From: Planctomycetota bacterium
GTDB lineage: Bacteria; Planctomycetota; UBA1135; UBA2386
Reading direction: 5' to 3'
Assembly: GCA_016235155.1 (NCBI GenBank)
Contig: JACRLW010000042.1
Coordinates: forward strand, 1-35,914
DNA: 35,914 bases
Below the pieces are notes generated by a model that saw nothing but the letters and a program-made list of their open reading frames with translations, did no database searches and was not told the origin of the DNA. The position numbers and the translations under genes are program-made. Each line of letters begins with the position of its first letter. Position 1 is the first letter of the stretch. Below, one piece after another: positions 15,405 through 24,470 of this stretch.

Positions 15405-16886
15405 GTGACCGACCAGATCGCCGACGACCGCCGCCAGAAGCTCGACAAGTTGCGCGAGCTGTCGATCCCGCCGTTCCCGCCGCGCGTGCCGCGACCCGAG
15501 CCGATCGCCGCCCTGCTCGGCGCGCTGAACGAGCGGAAGGGCAAGACGGTCGTCGCCGGCGGCCGCCTCACCCAACTGCGCGACTTCGGCAAGCTGCGTT
15601 TCTCGCACCTCGTCGATCGCAGCGGCGGCATCCAGATCGGCTTCCAGCGCGAACGGCTCCCGGACTTCTGGGCGAACCGCAAGCTCGTCGAGGCCAACGA
15701 CCTCGTCGTGATCGAGGGCGAGCTCGGCACGTCCCAGACGGGCGAGCCGACGATCTGGGCGTCGCGGGTCGTGCTCGCGAGCAAGGCGCTGCGGCACGCG
15801 CCGGAGAAGTGGGCCGGCCTGGTCGACGTCGAGCAACGCTCGCGCATGCGTTGGGTCGACCTCTCGATCCACGAGGCGGCGCGCGCGCAGTTCATGCGGC
15901 GTGCTTCGATCGTGCGCGAGGTGCGCCGCTACTTCGACGGCCTCGGTTACGTCGAGGTCGAGACGCCCATCCTGCAGCCGATCTTCGGCGGCGCGACAGC
16001 CCGACCGTTCGTCACCCACCACAACGCGCTCGACATGCAGCTCTACCTGCGCATCGCGCCGGAGCTGTACCTGAAGCGCCTGCTGGTCGGCGGACTCGAG
16101 CGCGTCTACGAGATCGGCCGCGTGTTCCGCAACGAGGGCATCAGCACGCGGCACAACCCCGAGTTCACGATGCTCGAGAGCTACGAGGCCTGGGCCGACA
16201 TGCGTGACGTGATGGCGCGCGTCGAGGGTCTCTTCGCCGCGCTCTGCGACACCGTGCTCGAGGGGCGCAGCGTCGTGAACTTCCGCGGCCGCGACTTCGA
16301 TCTACGACCCCCCTTCGAGAAGCGCGGCTACCTCGAACTCTTCGCCGAGCACAACGACGGCCTCGACTGGTTCGATGCGCCCCGCGTGCTGCGCCGCGCG
16401 CACGAGCTCGGACTGAAGACCGAAGGGCTGCCGCATCCGAAGTTCGCGAACGACGTCTTCGAGGCGACGGTCGAGCACGCGCTGCAGGGTCCGATCTTCG
16501 TCCACGACTATCCGGTCGCGATCTGTCCGCTCGCGAAGCAGAGCCCGGACGACCCGCGCATCGCCGAGCGCTTCGAGCTGTTCGTCGCGGGCATGGAGAT
16601 CGGCAACGCCTTCAGCGAGCTCAACGATCCGATCGACCAGGAGCGGCGCTTCCTCGCGCAACTCGAACACAAGGACGACGAGTCGCCGTCCGAACTCGAC
16701 GCGGACTACGTCGCGGCGCTCGAGTACGGCATGCCGCCCGCCGGCGGACTCGGCATCGGCATCGACCGCCTGACGATGCTGCTCACGGGGACCGAGAGCA
16801 TCCGCGACGTCGTGCTGTTCCCGCTGCTGCGGCGGCAGGACGTCGCCGCTCCCGGCCAAACCGCGACGGGCGAAGCGGCGCCGTGA
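15405..16886 (+). CDS. lysS: Class II lysyl-tRNA synthetase
   Basis: A 493-residue enzyme that charges tRNA-Lys. It has an N-terminal OB-fold anticodon domain (about residues 40-150), class II motif 1 (EVRRYFDGLGYVEVETPIL), motif 2 (RVYEIGRVFRNEGISTRHNPEFT) and motif 3 (GLGIGIDRLTMLLTG). The GTG start at 15405 follows GAAAGG with a 4-nt gap and gives a normal LysRS length. Its stop overlaps the next gene's GTG (GTGA), so the Lol-type genes are probably on the same transcript. Confidence 0.95.
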   Translation: MTDQIADDRRQKLDKLRELSIPPFPPRVPRPEPIAALLGALNERKGKTVVAGGRLTQLRDFGKLRFSHLVDRSGGIQIGFQRERLPDFWANRKLVEANDLVVIEGELGTSQTGEPTIWASRVVLASKALRHAPEKWAGLVDVEQRSRMRWVDLSIHEAARAQFMRRASIVREVRRYFDGLGYVEVETPILQPIFGGATARPFVTHHNALDMQLYLRIAPELYLKRLLVGGLERVYEIGRVFRNEGISTRHNPEFTMLESYEAWADMRDVMARVEGLFAALCDTVLEGRSVVNFRGRDFDLRPPFEKRGYLELFAEHNDGLDWFDAPRVLRRAHELGLKTEGLPHPKFANDVFEATVEHALQGPIFVHDYPVAICPLAKQSPDDPRIAERFELFVAGMEIGNAFSELNDPIDQERRFLAQLEHKDDESPSELDADYVAALEYGMPPAGGLGIGIDRLTMLLTGTESIRDVVLFPLLRRQDVAAPGQTATGEAAP

Positions 16887-18337
16887 TCCGCGCGTTCTCC
16901 GCGTTCCTCGCGCTGAGGTACTTGCGCTCGCGCTGGATCAACGTGCTGGGCACGCTCGGCATCGCGGTCGCGGTGTGGGCGCTGATCGTCGTGATCGCGG
17001 TGTTCTCGGGCTTCATCGGCGAGATCCGCGGCAGCATCCGCAACGCCACGCCGGACCTCCTGTGCACCGGCCTCGCGCCGGGCGCGTCGTTCGCGCCGAT
17101 CGACGCCGTGCTTCGCGCCGAGCAGGACGTCGTCGCGACCGCGCCGCGGCTCCGCCACCACGCGATGTACTTCCCCCACGGCCGTGGCCAACGGATGCAG
17201 GCGACACGCGCGCTCGCGACCAACCCGCTCGCCTTCGACGCCGTGGAACTCGTCGGCATCGATCCCGCCGCCGAACGCAGCGTGACCGATCTGACGCACT
17301 GGCTCGAACGCGCGGCCGGCGCCGCGCCCGAGGCCGCGCCCGACGCCACGCGCGAAGCCGGCGTGACCGACCTGCAGCGACCGTTCGACGTCCCGCGCGA
17401 GATCGAGGAGCAGCATGCGCTGCGCTCCGGGGCGTCGCTCGGTCCGAACCGCCTGCTCGCCGCGTCGCCGGGGATCCTGGTCAGCCGGCGGCGGATGACG
17501 ACGAGCTGGCTCGAGCGCGGGCAGCAACTCGACGTCGTGACCGGCCGCTTCGAGCGCGCCGAGTTCGGCACGCAGCTGCTGCGCGTGCGCCGCGGCTTCG
17601 CCGTCTCCGGCGCCTACGACACCGGCCACCGCATCCTCGACGAGACGACTGCCTTCGTCGGCATCGACGAACTGCGCGACGTGCTCGGCTTCTGCGTCGA
17701 CGACCCCTTCGCGACCGCGCCGCAGGACGTCGTGAGCGACGTCGCGATCCGCGTGCGCGACGGCGCGGACCTCGCCGCGGTCGCGCTTCGCCTCGAAGCC
17801 GCATTGCGACGCACCGCGGACCAGGCGATGGCCGGCGCGCGCGTGCTGACCTGGGAGGAACAGAACCGCGTCTACCTCGGCGCCGTCGGCCAGGAGCGAG
17901 CGATGATGAAGCTCGTGCTGTTCGCGGTGATGCTCGTCGCGGCCTCGCTGGTCTACGGGACGCAGCACATGACCGTGATGCAGAAGATCAAGGACATCGG
18001 GATCCTGTCGTCGATGGGCGCCTCGCCGCGCGGGGTGCAGCAGGTCTTCCTCCTCGCCGGACTCGTCGTCGGGCTGCTCGGCTGCGGGCTCGGCGTCGCC
18101 GGCGGACTGCTCAGCGTGCACTGGCTCAACGACGTCAACGACTGGTCGCGCCGGCAGCTCGGCATCGAGCTGTTCCCGACCGAGCTCTACGCGCTCGACC
18201 GCGTGCCGTACGCGATCGAGCCGGTCTGGGTCGCGCAGGTCGCCTTCGCGGCCCTGTGCGTCGCCTTCCTCGCCGCGTGGTTCCCGTCGCGCCGCGCCGC
18301 GCGCATGGATCCCGTCCTCGCTCTCGCCTACGAGTGA
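16883..18337 (+). CDS. lolC: LolC/E-type FtsX-family permease
   Basis: A 484-residue inner-membrane protein of the MacB/FtsX permease family. One membrane helix is near residues 20-45, a large periplasmic domain spans 46-335, and three helices follow at about 341-362, 386-410 and 447-470. The conserved cytoplasmic-loop phrase KIKDIGILSSMGASPRGV matches LolC/LolE. With the ATPase and second permease downstream it forms a lolC-lolD-lolE order that extracts lipoproteins from the inner membrane. GTG at 16883 overlaps the lysS stop. Whether it is LolC or LolE cannot be decided by eye; the gene name follows position. Confidence 0.85.
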   Translation: MIRAFSAFLALRYLRSRWINVLGTLGIAVAVWALIVVIAVFSGFIGEIRGSIRNATPDLLCTGLAPGASFAPIDAVLRAEQDVVATAPRLRHHAMYFPHGRGQRMQATRALATNPLAFDAVELVGIDPAAERSVTDLTHWLERAAGAAPEAAPDATREAGVTDLQRPFDVPREIEEQHALRSGASLGPNRLLAASPGILVSRRRMTTSWLERGQQLDVVTGRFERAEFGTQLLRVRRGFAVSGAYDTGHRILDETTAFVGIDELRDVLGFCVDDPFATAPQDVVSDVAIRVRDGADLAAVALRLEAALRRTADQAMAGARVLTWEEQNRVYLGAVGQERAMMKLVLFAVMLVAASLVYGTQHMTVMQKIKDIGILSSMGASPRGVQQVFLLAGLVVGLLGCGLGVAGGLLSVHWLNDVNDWSRRQLGIELFPTELYALDRVPYAIEPVWVAQVAFAALCVAFLAAWFPSRRAARMDPVLALAYE

Positions 18338-18347
18338 ACGCCGCCGC

Positions 18348-19043
18348 ATGACCGACACGCTGCTCGCCGCGGAAGGCGTCACCAAGGAGTACTCGATCGG
18401 ATCGCGCACGATCGCGGTGCTGCGGGGCGTCGACTTCGCGCTCGCGCGCGGCGAGACGGTCGCGCTGCTCGGTTCGTCCGGCGCCGGCAAGTCCACGCTC
18501 CTGCACGTGCTGGGCCTGCTCGACTCGCCGACCGCCGGGCGCGTGGCCTTCGAAGGGCGTCGCGTCGACGATCTGCGCATCGACGAGCGCGCGCGCCTCC
18601 GTCATGCGCGCATCGGCTTCGTGTTCCAGTTCTATCACCTGATCCCCGAGCTCACCGCGTACGACAACGTGCGCCTCGGCAGCATGATGGACCGCGGCCT
18701 GTTCGCGTGGCTGCGCACGCGACGCGCACTGTCCGCGCGCAGCAAGGACCTGCTCGAGCGCGTCGGCCTCGGCGAACGCACGAGCCATCGCCCCGCGGAG
18801 CTGTCGGGCGGGGAACGCCAGCGGGTCGCGATCGCGCGGGCCCTGATCGCGGAGCCCGCGGCGATCCTCGCCGACGAGCCGACCGGCAACCTCGACTCCA
18901 AGACGGCGGCCGACGTGCTCGACCTGCTGTTCGGGGTGAGCCGCGAGCGCGGCCTCGCGCTCCTGCTCGTCACGCACGACGAGGCGCTCGCGAAGCGCTG
19001 CGATCGCGTCGTCCGCCTCCACGACGGACGCATCGTCGACTGA
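18348..19043 (+). CDS. lolD: LolD-type ABC transporter ATPase
   Basis: A 231-residue ATPase. Walker A is GSSGAGKST (residues 42-50), the signature LSGGERQRVAIARAL starts at 152, Walker B ends ILADEPTGNLDS (D176, E177) and the switch histidine is in LLVTHDEALA. It has the compact form of the LolD/MacB/FtsE group. It begins 10 nt after the first permease and is followed 11 nt later by the second, so the three form one complex: LolD dimer with two permeases. Confidence 0.93.
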   Translation: MTDTLLAAEGVTKEYSIGSRTIAVLRGVDFALARGETVALLGSSGAGKSTLLHVLGLLDSPTAGRVAFEGRRVDDLRIDERARLRHARIGFVFQFYHLIPELTAYDNVRLGSMMDRGLFAWLRTRRALSARSKDLLERVGLGERTSHRPAELSGGERQRVAIARALIAEPAAILADEPTGNLDSKTAADVLDLLFGVSRERGLALLLVTHDEALAKRCDRVVRLHDGRIVD

Positions 19044-19054
19044 TCCGGGCCGCC

Positions 19055-20401
19055 ATGTACCGCTGGTTCCTCGCCCTCCGCTGGCTCGTGACGCGCCCGA
19101 TCAACCTGCTCGGCGTGCTCGCGGTCACCGTCGGCGTGTGGGCGCTGATCGTCGTCGTCTCGATCTTCTCGGGCTACCTCACCGAGATCGGCCGCCACCT
19201 CCAGAGCAGCACGTCGGACGCGACGGTCGTGCGCCTCCCCGACGACGCGCGCTTCGCGCGGATCGAGGAGGTGCTGCGCCGCGACCCCAACGTCGCCGCA
19301 GTCGCCCCGCGCATCGTGTGGCAGGGCCTCGTGCACCCGCTCGGCGACGACGCGGGCAAGGCGCCGCCGCCGGCGGGCATGGCGGAGCTCGGCGCCCCGA
19401 CCCCTTTCGTCGCGATCCTCGGCGTCGACTTCGAGAAGGAGCGCGACGTCAGCGGTCTCGACGCCTGGGTCAAGGACGTCGCCGACGGATCGGTGCGCGC
19501 GTCGGATCCCGCGAACCCCCTGGCGCAGGTCGGTGATCTGCCCGCGGTGATGCTCGGCCGCCAACGCATGCAGGACGACGGCGCACGGCGCGGCGAGCGC
19601 GTCAAGGTCACCACCGGCCGGCTCGTCGCCGACCGCAGCGGCGAGCGGCTCGACTTCGACGACGGTGAGTACGTCGCGGCCGGCGCCTTCGAGTCCAGCT
19701 TCGCCGCGTTCGACGCCTTCAACGTCTTCGTCGACATCGCCACGCTCCGCGCCCAGCTCCGCAGCGGCGAGCGCCGCGTGCCGGATGACTGGTGCAACGA
19801 GATCGCCATCCGCCTCCACGATCCGCGGGACGCCGAAGCGACCGTCGCCCGCCTCACGCGCCTGCTCGACGCCATCGACGACGCGCCGCGCGGACCAGGA
19901 CTGCTGGTGCGCACCTGGGCCGAGGCGAACAAGGCGCAGATCGGCAACGTCGAACACCAGCGCTCGCTGATGAAGCTCGTGCTGTTCGTGATCATGGTCG
20001 TCGCCGCGTTCCAGGTGTATTCGACGATGTCGATGACGGTGACGGAGAAGCAGCACGACATCGGCATCCTCACGGCACTCGGTGCGCGCCGAGCCGGCGT
20101 GCTGTCCTTGTTCCTCACCTCGGGCATCGCGATCGCCACGGTCGGCGCCGTGCTCGGCGTCGGACTCGGCTGCCTCTCCGCGATCGGTCTCGACGACTTC
20201 AACACCGCGATGCGTGCGGTCTTCGACGTCGACCTCTTCCCGGTGCGCGTCTACAACCTGAAGCGCGTCCCGTACGAACTCGATCCGACCTGGATCGGCC
20301 AGGTCGCCGGCGTCGCGATCGCGCTCGGCGCCCTGGTCGCCGCGGTCCCCGCGTGGCGTGCCTCGCGTCACGACCCGGCGGTGTCGCTCCGCAACGACTG
20401 A
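19055..20401 (+). CDS. lolE: Second LolC/E-type FtsX-family permease
   Basis: A 448-residue paralogue of the gene two positions upstream, sharing the opening (LRWLVTRP.N.LGVLAVTVGVWALIVV) and the motif QHDIGILTALGARRAGV. Membrane helices are near residues 18-42, 306-328, 348-375 and 412-435, with a periplasmic domain between the first two. Its stop is at 20399-20401, directly followed by a small inverted repeat. It would pair with the first permease as the LolCE heterodimer. LolE is assigned by position. Confidence 0.85.
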   Translation: MYRWFLALRWLVTRPINLLGVLAVTVGVWALIVVVSIFSGYLTEIGRHLQSSTSDATVVRLPDDARFARIEEVLRRDPNVAAVAPRIVWQGLVHPLGDDAGKAPPPAGMAELGAPTPFVAILGVDFEKERDVSGLDAWVKDVADGSVRASDPANPLAQVGDLPAVMLGRQRMQDDGARRGERVKVTTGRLVADRSGERLDFDDGEYVAAGAFESSFAAFDAFNVFVDIATLRAQLRSGERRVPDDWCNEIAIRLHDPRDAEATVARLTRLLDAIDDAPRGPGLLVRTWAEANKAQIGNVEHQRSLMKLVLFVIMVVAAFQVYSTMSMTVTEKQHDIGILTALGARRAGVLSLFLTSGIAIATVGAVLGVGLGCLSAIGLDDFNTAMRAVFDVDLFPVRVYNLKRVPYELDPTWIGQVAGVAIALGALVAAVPAWRASRHDPAVSLRND

Positions 20402-20419
20402 ACTGGACTTCAGCCAGTT
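20401..20419 (+). other. Inverted repeat AACTGG-N7-CCAGTT after the second Lol permease
   Basis: A perfect 6-bp stem with a 7-nt loop starts at the last base of the lolE-like stop codon and is followed by TATGCT. It could be a weak terminator or mRNA-stability hairpin, or an operator for the downstream lipoprotein gene with TATGCT as a -10 element. No T-run is present. Confidence 0.3.
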
Positions 20420-20455
20420 ATGCTCCGCGGGCCGATCAGAGCATCGGCGGCAGGC

Positions 20456-21046
20456 ATGAGCACCGGTTCCATCGCGCAGGCGAAACGACGCACCGTCGCG
20501 GCGGGACTCGCCGCCCTGCTCGCGCTCGTGATCGCCGCCTGCGCCGGACTGCCCGACGATCACGCCGCTCGTGACGTCGCGCAGCGCACTGCCACGCGCG
20601 TCGGACGCCTCGGCGAAGCCGCGAACGGGATCCTCGCTTCGGTCAAAGACGACCTGCGCTCGCTCGCGCCGTCGATCGCCCGGGTCGAGACCGGCCTGAC
20701 CCGCGACACGAGAAACCTCGGCGACGACGTGCAGCGCCTCGCCGCGGTGCCGCGTGACGAGTTCAGCGAGCGACCGGCGCGGGTGCGCGACCATGCGGAG
20801 CGGGCCGTGACCTCGACGAGCTCGGCGTTGACGCGCACCGGCCGCGGCATCGTGCGCGCGCTCGGCGCCGTCCCCGACGTCGCGCGCGTCCGCGCGGCGA
20901 TCGAGGGTGCGCCGGCGATCCTCCACCTCGATCACCGGCCGATGGCCGAGCCGGGCGATCCGGAACGTCAGACGAGCTTGGAACGTGCGCGGCGCCCGCA
21001 AAGCTGGCCGGAGCGACTGCTGCGCCGTATGGGGCAGCTCTTCTGA
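20456..21046 (+). CDS. Predicted lipoprotein next to the Lol genes
   Basis: A 196-residue protein with a type II signal: basic start (KRR), hydrophobic stretch and lipobox VIAAC at C29. The mature part is helical and heptad-like (TGLTRDTRNLGDDVQRLA; TSTSSALTRTGRGIVRAL), probably coiled coil, ending in a basic Arg-rich segment. No family is recognised. The residues after the lipidated cysteine are A-G-L, with no Asp at +2, so retention in the inner membrane by the E. coli rule is not predicted. ATG at 20456 is chosen because it gives a normal-length signal peptide. Confidence 0.78.
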   Translation: MSTGSIAQAKRRTVAAGLAALLALVIAACAGLPDDHAARDVAQRTATRVGRLGEAANGILASVKDDLRSLAPSIARVETGLTRDTRNLGDDVQRLAAVPRDEFSERPARVRDHAERAVTSTSSALTRTGRGIVRALGAVPDVARVRAAIEGAPAILHLDHRPMAEPGDPERQTSLERARRPQSWPERLLRRMGQLF

Positions 21047-21054
21047 TCGAGACC

Positions 21055-22683
21055 ATGCTCCTGACCCGCTCGTCGTGCGGACCGATCCTGTCCGCGCTTC
21101 TCTCCCTCGTCGCCCCGGCCGTCGCGCAGGAAGCGAAACTCCCGCCGCTCCCCGTCGACCGCGCGGCCGGCGCGCTCGGGATCCGTCCCGAACGCGTGCG
21201 CGAGTTCCTCACGACGCTCGCCTCGCCGGAGTTCGAGGGCCGCGGCACCGGACAGGAGGGCTTCCGCAAGGCGGCGGAGTACGTCCGCGCGCACTTCGAG
21301 AAGCTCGGGCTCGAAGGCGGCGCGCCGGACGGTTCCTTCTTCCAGGCCGTGCCGTGGACGCAGTCCGTCGCGCGGCCGAAGGCGCCGGGACTCGCCGTCC
21401 GCCGCGGCGAGACGATCCTCTGGTCGCTCGACGTCGAGCAGGGTCTGCGCGGCTACGCGTCGACGCCGAGCGGGGTCGACCTGCCGCTCGCGCTGGTCGT
21501 GACGAGCGATCCCGAAGGCGGCGACCTCGAGCAGCTCGAGCTGAAGGACCACGCGGTGATCGTCGTGCTGGTGCGCACGGGCGAACCGGAGTCCGACGCA
21601 CGGCGCCGGGCCCGCGCAGGTCTCGCGGCGCGCTCGCGCATCGCGCGCGCGGCGCAACGCGCGGGCGGTCGCTTCCTGGCGCTCGCCGACGACGCCGCCT
21701 GGGCGACCGCGGGCACCTTCGAACCGGTGAGCCGCCCCGGCCGCGAGGCCAGCGGTCCCGCCGGTGTGGCGCGCGGCAACCAACCGGCGACGGGCGTGCT
21801 GCGGACGGAACACGGCGCGGCGCTGCTCGCGGCGCTGGGCGACGCCACGCCGCTCGCCGAACTCGTGCTGCCCAGGAAGATCGCGCTCGACGGGGTCTTC
21901 GCGCACCTCGCGATCGAAGTCGAGGAGAGCCAGGCGCCGGCGTGGAACGTGCTCGCGATCCTGCGCGGGAGCGACGAGACGCGGAAGGACGAGTTCGTCG
22001 GCGTGGGCTGCCACCTCGACCATCTCGGCAAGCGCGGCGGGATCGTCCATCCCGGCGCCGACGACGACGGCTCCGGCTCCGCGGGCCTGATGGCGATCGC
22101 CGAAGCCTTCGCGAAGAACCCGACGCGCCCCGCGCGCAGCATCCTGTTCATGGCGTTCTGCGGCGAGGAGCTCGGGCTGATCGGCTCGGGCTACTTCGCG
22201 CGCAACCCGACGATCCCGCTCGAGTCGATGGTCGCCGAGTTGCAGATCGACATGATCGGTCGCAACGAGGAAGGCGAGCGCGGCGAGGAGGAGGCGTCCG
22301 ACAACCTCGACTGCCTGCACCTGATCGGCTCGCAGAAGCTGTCGGACGACCTGCACCAGTCGTGCTTGCGGCTCAACGAGCGCGCCGGCTTCGCGCTCGA
22401 GTGGGACGAAGAGGACGTCTTCTACCGCAGCGACCACTGGAACTTCGCGCGGCAGGGCGTGCCGATCGCCTTCTTCTTCACCGGCTTCCACCCGCAGTAC
22501 CACCAGCCGACGGACACCGTCGATCTCATCGACTTCGGCAAGCTCGCGCGCGTCTCGACCTACGTCTACGACCTCGCCTACGAACTCGCGCAGCAGGAGC
22601 AGCGGCCGCTGGTCGACGCCGTGAAGTGGCAGGAACTCTCGGGCAAGTCGCGCGAGGCGCCCGCCGCTCCGGTCAGGAACTGA
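21055..22683 (+). CDS. Secreted M28-family zinc metallopeptidase
   Basis: A 542-residue exported peptidase, with signal peptide MLLTRSSCGPILSALLSLVAPAVAQ. The catalytic domain carries the M28 zinc set: H320 (GCHLDHLG), bridging D336 (GADDDGSGSAG), catalytic E371 with ligand E372 (CGEELGL), D399 (IDMIGR) and H483 (YHQPTDT). An insert of about 180 residues before the first zinc ligand (about 130-310) probably contains a PA-like domain, as in many M28 aminopeptidases. It probably removes amino acids from peptides outside the cytoplasm. It starts 8 nt after the lipoprotein gene and overlaps the convergent gene by 11 nt. Confidence 0.93.
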   Translation: MLLTRSSCGPILSALLSLVAPAVAQEAKLPPLPVDRAAGALGIRPERVREFLTTLASPEFEGRGTGQEGFRKAAEYVRAHFEKLGLEGGAPDGSFFQAVPWTQSVARPKAPGLAVRRGETILWSLDVEQGLRGYASTPSGVDLPLALVVTSDPEGGDLEQLELKDHAVIVVLVRTGEPESDARRRARAGLAARSRIARAAQRAGGRFLALADDAAWATAGTFEPVSRPGREASGPAGVARGNQPATGVLRTEHGAALLAALGDATPLAELVLPRKIALDGVFAHLAIEVEESQAPAWNVLAILRGSDETRKDEFVGVGCHLDHLGKRGGIVHPGADDDGSGSAGLMAIAEAFAKNPTRPARSILFMAFCGEELGLIGSGYFARNPTIPLESMVAELQIDMIGRNEEGERGEEEASDNLDCLHLIGSQKLSDDLHQSCLRLNERAGFALEWDEEDVFYRSDHWNFARQGVPIAFFFTGFHPQYHQPTDTVDLIDFGKLARVSTYVYDLAYELAQQEQRPLVDAVKWQELSGKSREAPAAPVRN

Positions 22684-23383
22684 AGAGTTCGCCGAACGGC
22701 TCGCGGAACCCGACCGGCTGCCCGAAGATCTCGGCCGCGACGAAGGCGCTCGCGGGCCGCGAGAGGTCGAGGATGCGATGGGCCGGCCGCCGCCGGTGCG
22801 CGCGGAGAGCGGGACCGCCGATGTGCGAACCGAGCTTGCGCGAGCTCATTTCGGCGCCGGGCGTCGCGCGCTTGCTCTTATCCTCGCGATCCGCATCCGC
22901 CTTCTTCTTCAGTTCGTCGACGAGGCGGCGCACCGGTCGCGCTTCGTCGTACGACACCACCGGCCGCGAGCCGGCGATCTCGTCGTACGAACGCGGGCGT
23001 CGCTCCGTGACCTCCTCGTAGCTGCGCTCCTCCTGGCGGACGAGTTCGTTGTAGTCGACGCGCGGCTGGCGTTGCGGCCGCTGCTGCTGCGGCGGCGGCG
23101 GCGAGGGCGCCTGCGGCGCGCGGATCGTCTCGAGTCCCATCGCGCGTCGGATCGCCTCGGCGATCTGCTCGGTCGACTGCGGAGCGCTCGCCGGCGGAAC
23201 CGCGGCGCGGCGCGGCGGCGTCGGCCGCAGGAGTTCGCGGTCCTGCGCGGGCGGGCGCGACGGCGCCTGCGCGGCGCGCTTCTGCGCCGCCTGGCGCGCG
23301 GACGCGACCGCGGACAGGATCCACCCGACCAGGATGATCAGGAGGATCGGGTTCTCGAAGATCCAGCGGAGGATCGGCGGCAT
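22673..23383 (-). CDS. Small membrane-anchored Pro/Gln/Arg-rich protein after floA
   Basis: A 236-residue protein with one N-terminal membrane helix (FENPILLIILVGWILSAVAS, residues 9-28). A long low-complexity region rich in Pro, Gln, Arg and Ala (about 30-120) follows, then a charged helical segment containing YDEIAG and VSYDEARPVRRLVDELKKKADADRE. The C-terminus ends FGQPVGFREPFGELFSS, a hydrophobic motif that may be a docking site. No family is recognised. It is the third gene after nfeD and floA (26-nt gap), suggesting a partner of the FloA scaffold; this is inference from position. Confidence 0.72.
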   Translation of the reverse strand: MPPILRWIFENPILLIILVGWILSAVASARQAAQKRAAQAPSRPPAQDRELLRPTPPRRAAVPPASAPQSTEQIAEAIRRAMGLETIRAPQAPSPPPPQQQRPQRQPRVDYNELVRQEERSYEEVTERRPRSYDEIAGSRPVVSYDEARPVRRLVDELKKKADADREDKSKRATPGAEMSSRKLGSHIGGPALRAHRRRPAHRILDLSRPASAFVAAEIFGQPVGFREPFGELFSS

Positions 23384-23409
23384 GGCGGTGTTCTGCGTCG
23401 AACGGTGCG

Positions 23410-24462
23410 TCAGCGGTTCTCGCTGCCGATCTCGTCGCGACCGGTCTGCTTCTCTTCGGCCTTGGCGATCTCGGTGCGCATGCGCGTGTCCGCGCCGACG
23501 TTCTGGAAGCGCATGTAGTCCATCACGCCCATCCGGCCGGAGCGCAGCGCGTCCGCCATCGCCTTGGGAACGTCGGCTTCGGCGAGGACGTACAGCGCGC
23601 GGTTGGCCATGACCTGCGCGGACTGCTCCTGCTCCTGCGCGACGGCCATCGCGCGGCGTTCCTCGGCCTTGGCCTGCGCGACGCGCTTGTCGGCCTCGGC
23701 CTGGTCGGCTTGCAGTCGCGAGCCGATGTTCTCGCCGATGTCCACGTCGGCGATGTCGATCGAGAGGATCTCGAAGGCGGTGCCGGCGTCGAGCCCCTTG
23801 TGGAGCACGGTGCGGCTGATCGAGTCGGGGTTCTCGAGCACGTCCTTGTGCGTGTTCGACGAACCGATGCTCGACACGATGCCCTCGCCGACGCGGGCGA
23901 TGATCGTCTCCTCGGTCGCGCCGCCGACGAGGCGCTCGATGTTCGCGCGCACCGTCACGCGCGCACGCGCGAGGACCTGGATGCCGTCCTTCGCCATCGC
24001 CGCGATCTTGCCCTGCGCCGGGCAATCGATGACGCGCGGGTTGACCGAGGTCTGCACCGCTTCGAGCACGTCGCGGCCGGCGAGGTCGATCGCCGCCGCG
24101 CGACGGAAGTCGAGGCCGAGGTTGGCGCGGTCCGCGGCGATCAGGGCACTCACCACGCGCATCACGTTGCCGCCGGCGAGGTAGTGCGCCTCGAGTTCGC
24201 GCACGCTGATCGGGATGCCCGCCTGGATCGAGCTGATCATCGCGCGCACGATCACGGTCGGGTTGACCTTGCGCAGCGACATGCCGACCAGCACGAAGAT
24301 CGAGACCGGCGCCTTCGAGAGCTGCGCCTGGATCCACAGGTTGATGAACTTCAGAAGGAAGATCACCAGGATCAGGACGACGATCAGGACGACGCCCACG
24401 ACGATGTAGAACAGGTTCGAAGTGGCGCCGGCCTGCGCGGGGAGGTTTGCGAGGATTGCCAT
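23410..24462 (-). CDS. floA: Flotillin-like protein FloA
   Basis: A 350-residue protein of the FloA/YqfA (UPF0365) family, which forms membrane assemblies that organise lipid-raft-like domains. One membrane hairpin or helix is at residues 17-38 ([21 protein letters not shown]). The SPFH-like body includes [41 protein letters not shown] and [21 protein letters not shown]. The tail is coiled coil with Ala/Glu repeats ([19 protein letters not shown]). It starts 8 nt after nfeD, the classical nfeD-floA pairing known from Bacillus. Confidence 0.95.
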   Translation of the reverse strand: MAILANLPAQAGATSNLFYIVVGVVLIVVLILVIFLLKFINLWIQAQLSKAPVSIFVLVGMSLRKVNPTVIVRAMISSIQAGIPISVRELEAHYLAGGNVMRVVSALIAADRANLGLDFRRAAAIDLAGRDVLEAVQTSVNPRVIDCPAQGKIAAMAKDGIQVLARARVTVRANIERLVGGATEETIIARVGEGIVSSIGSSNTHKDVLENPDSISRTVLHKGLDAGTAFEILSIDIADVDIGENIGSRLQADQAEADKRVAQAKAEERRAMAVAQEQEQSAQVMANRALYVLAEADVPKAMADALRSGRMGVMDYMRFQNVGADTRMRTEIAKAEEKQTGRDEIGSENR

Positions 24463-24470
24463 GGGTCGGT

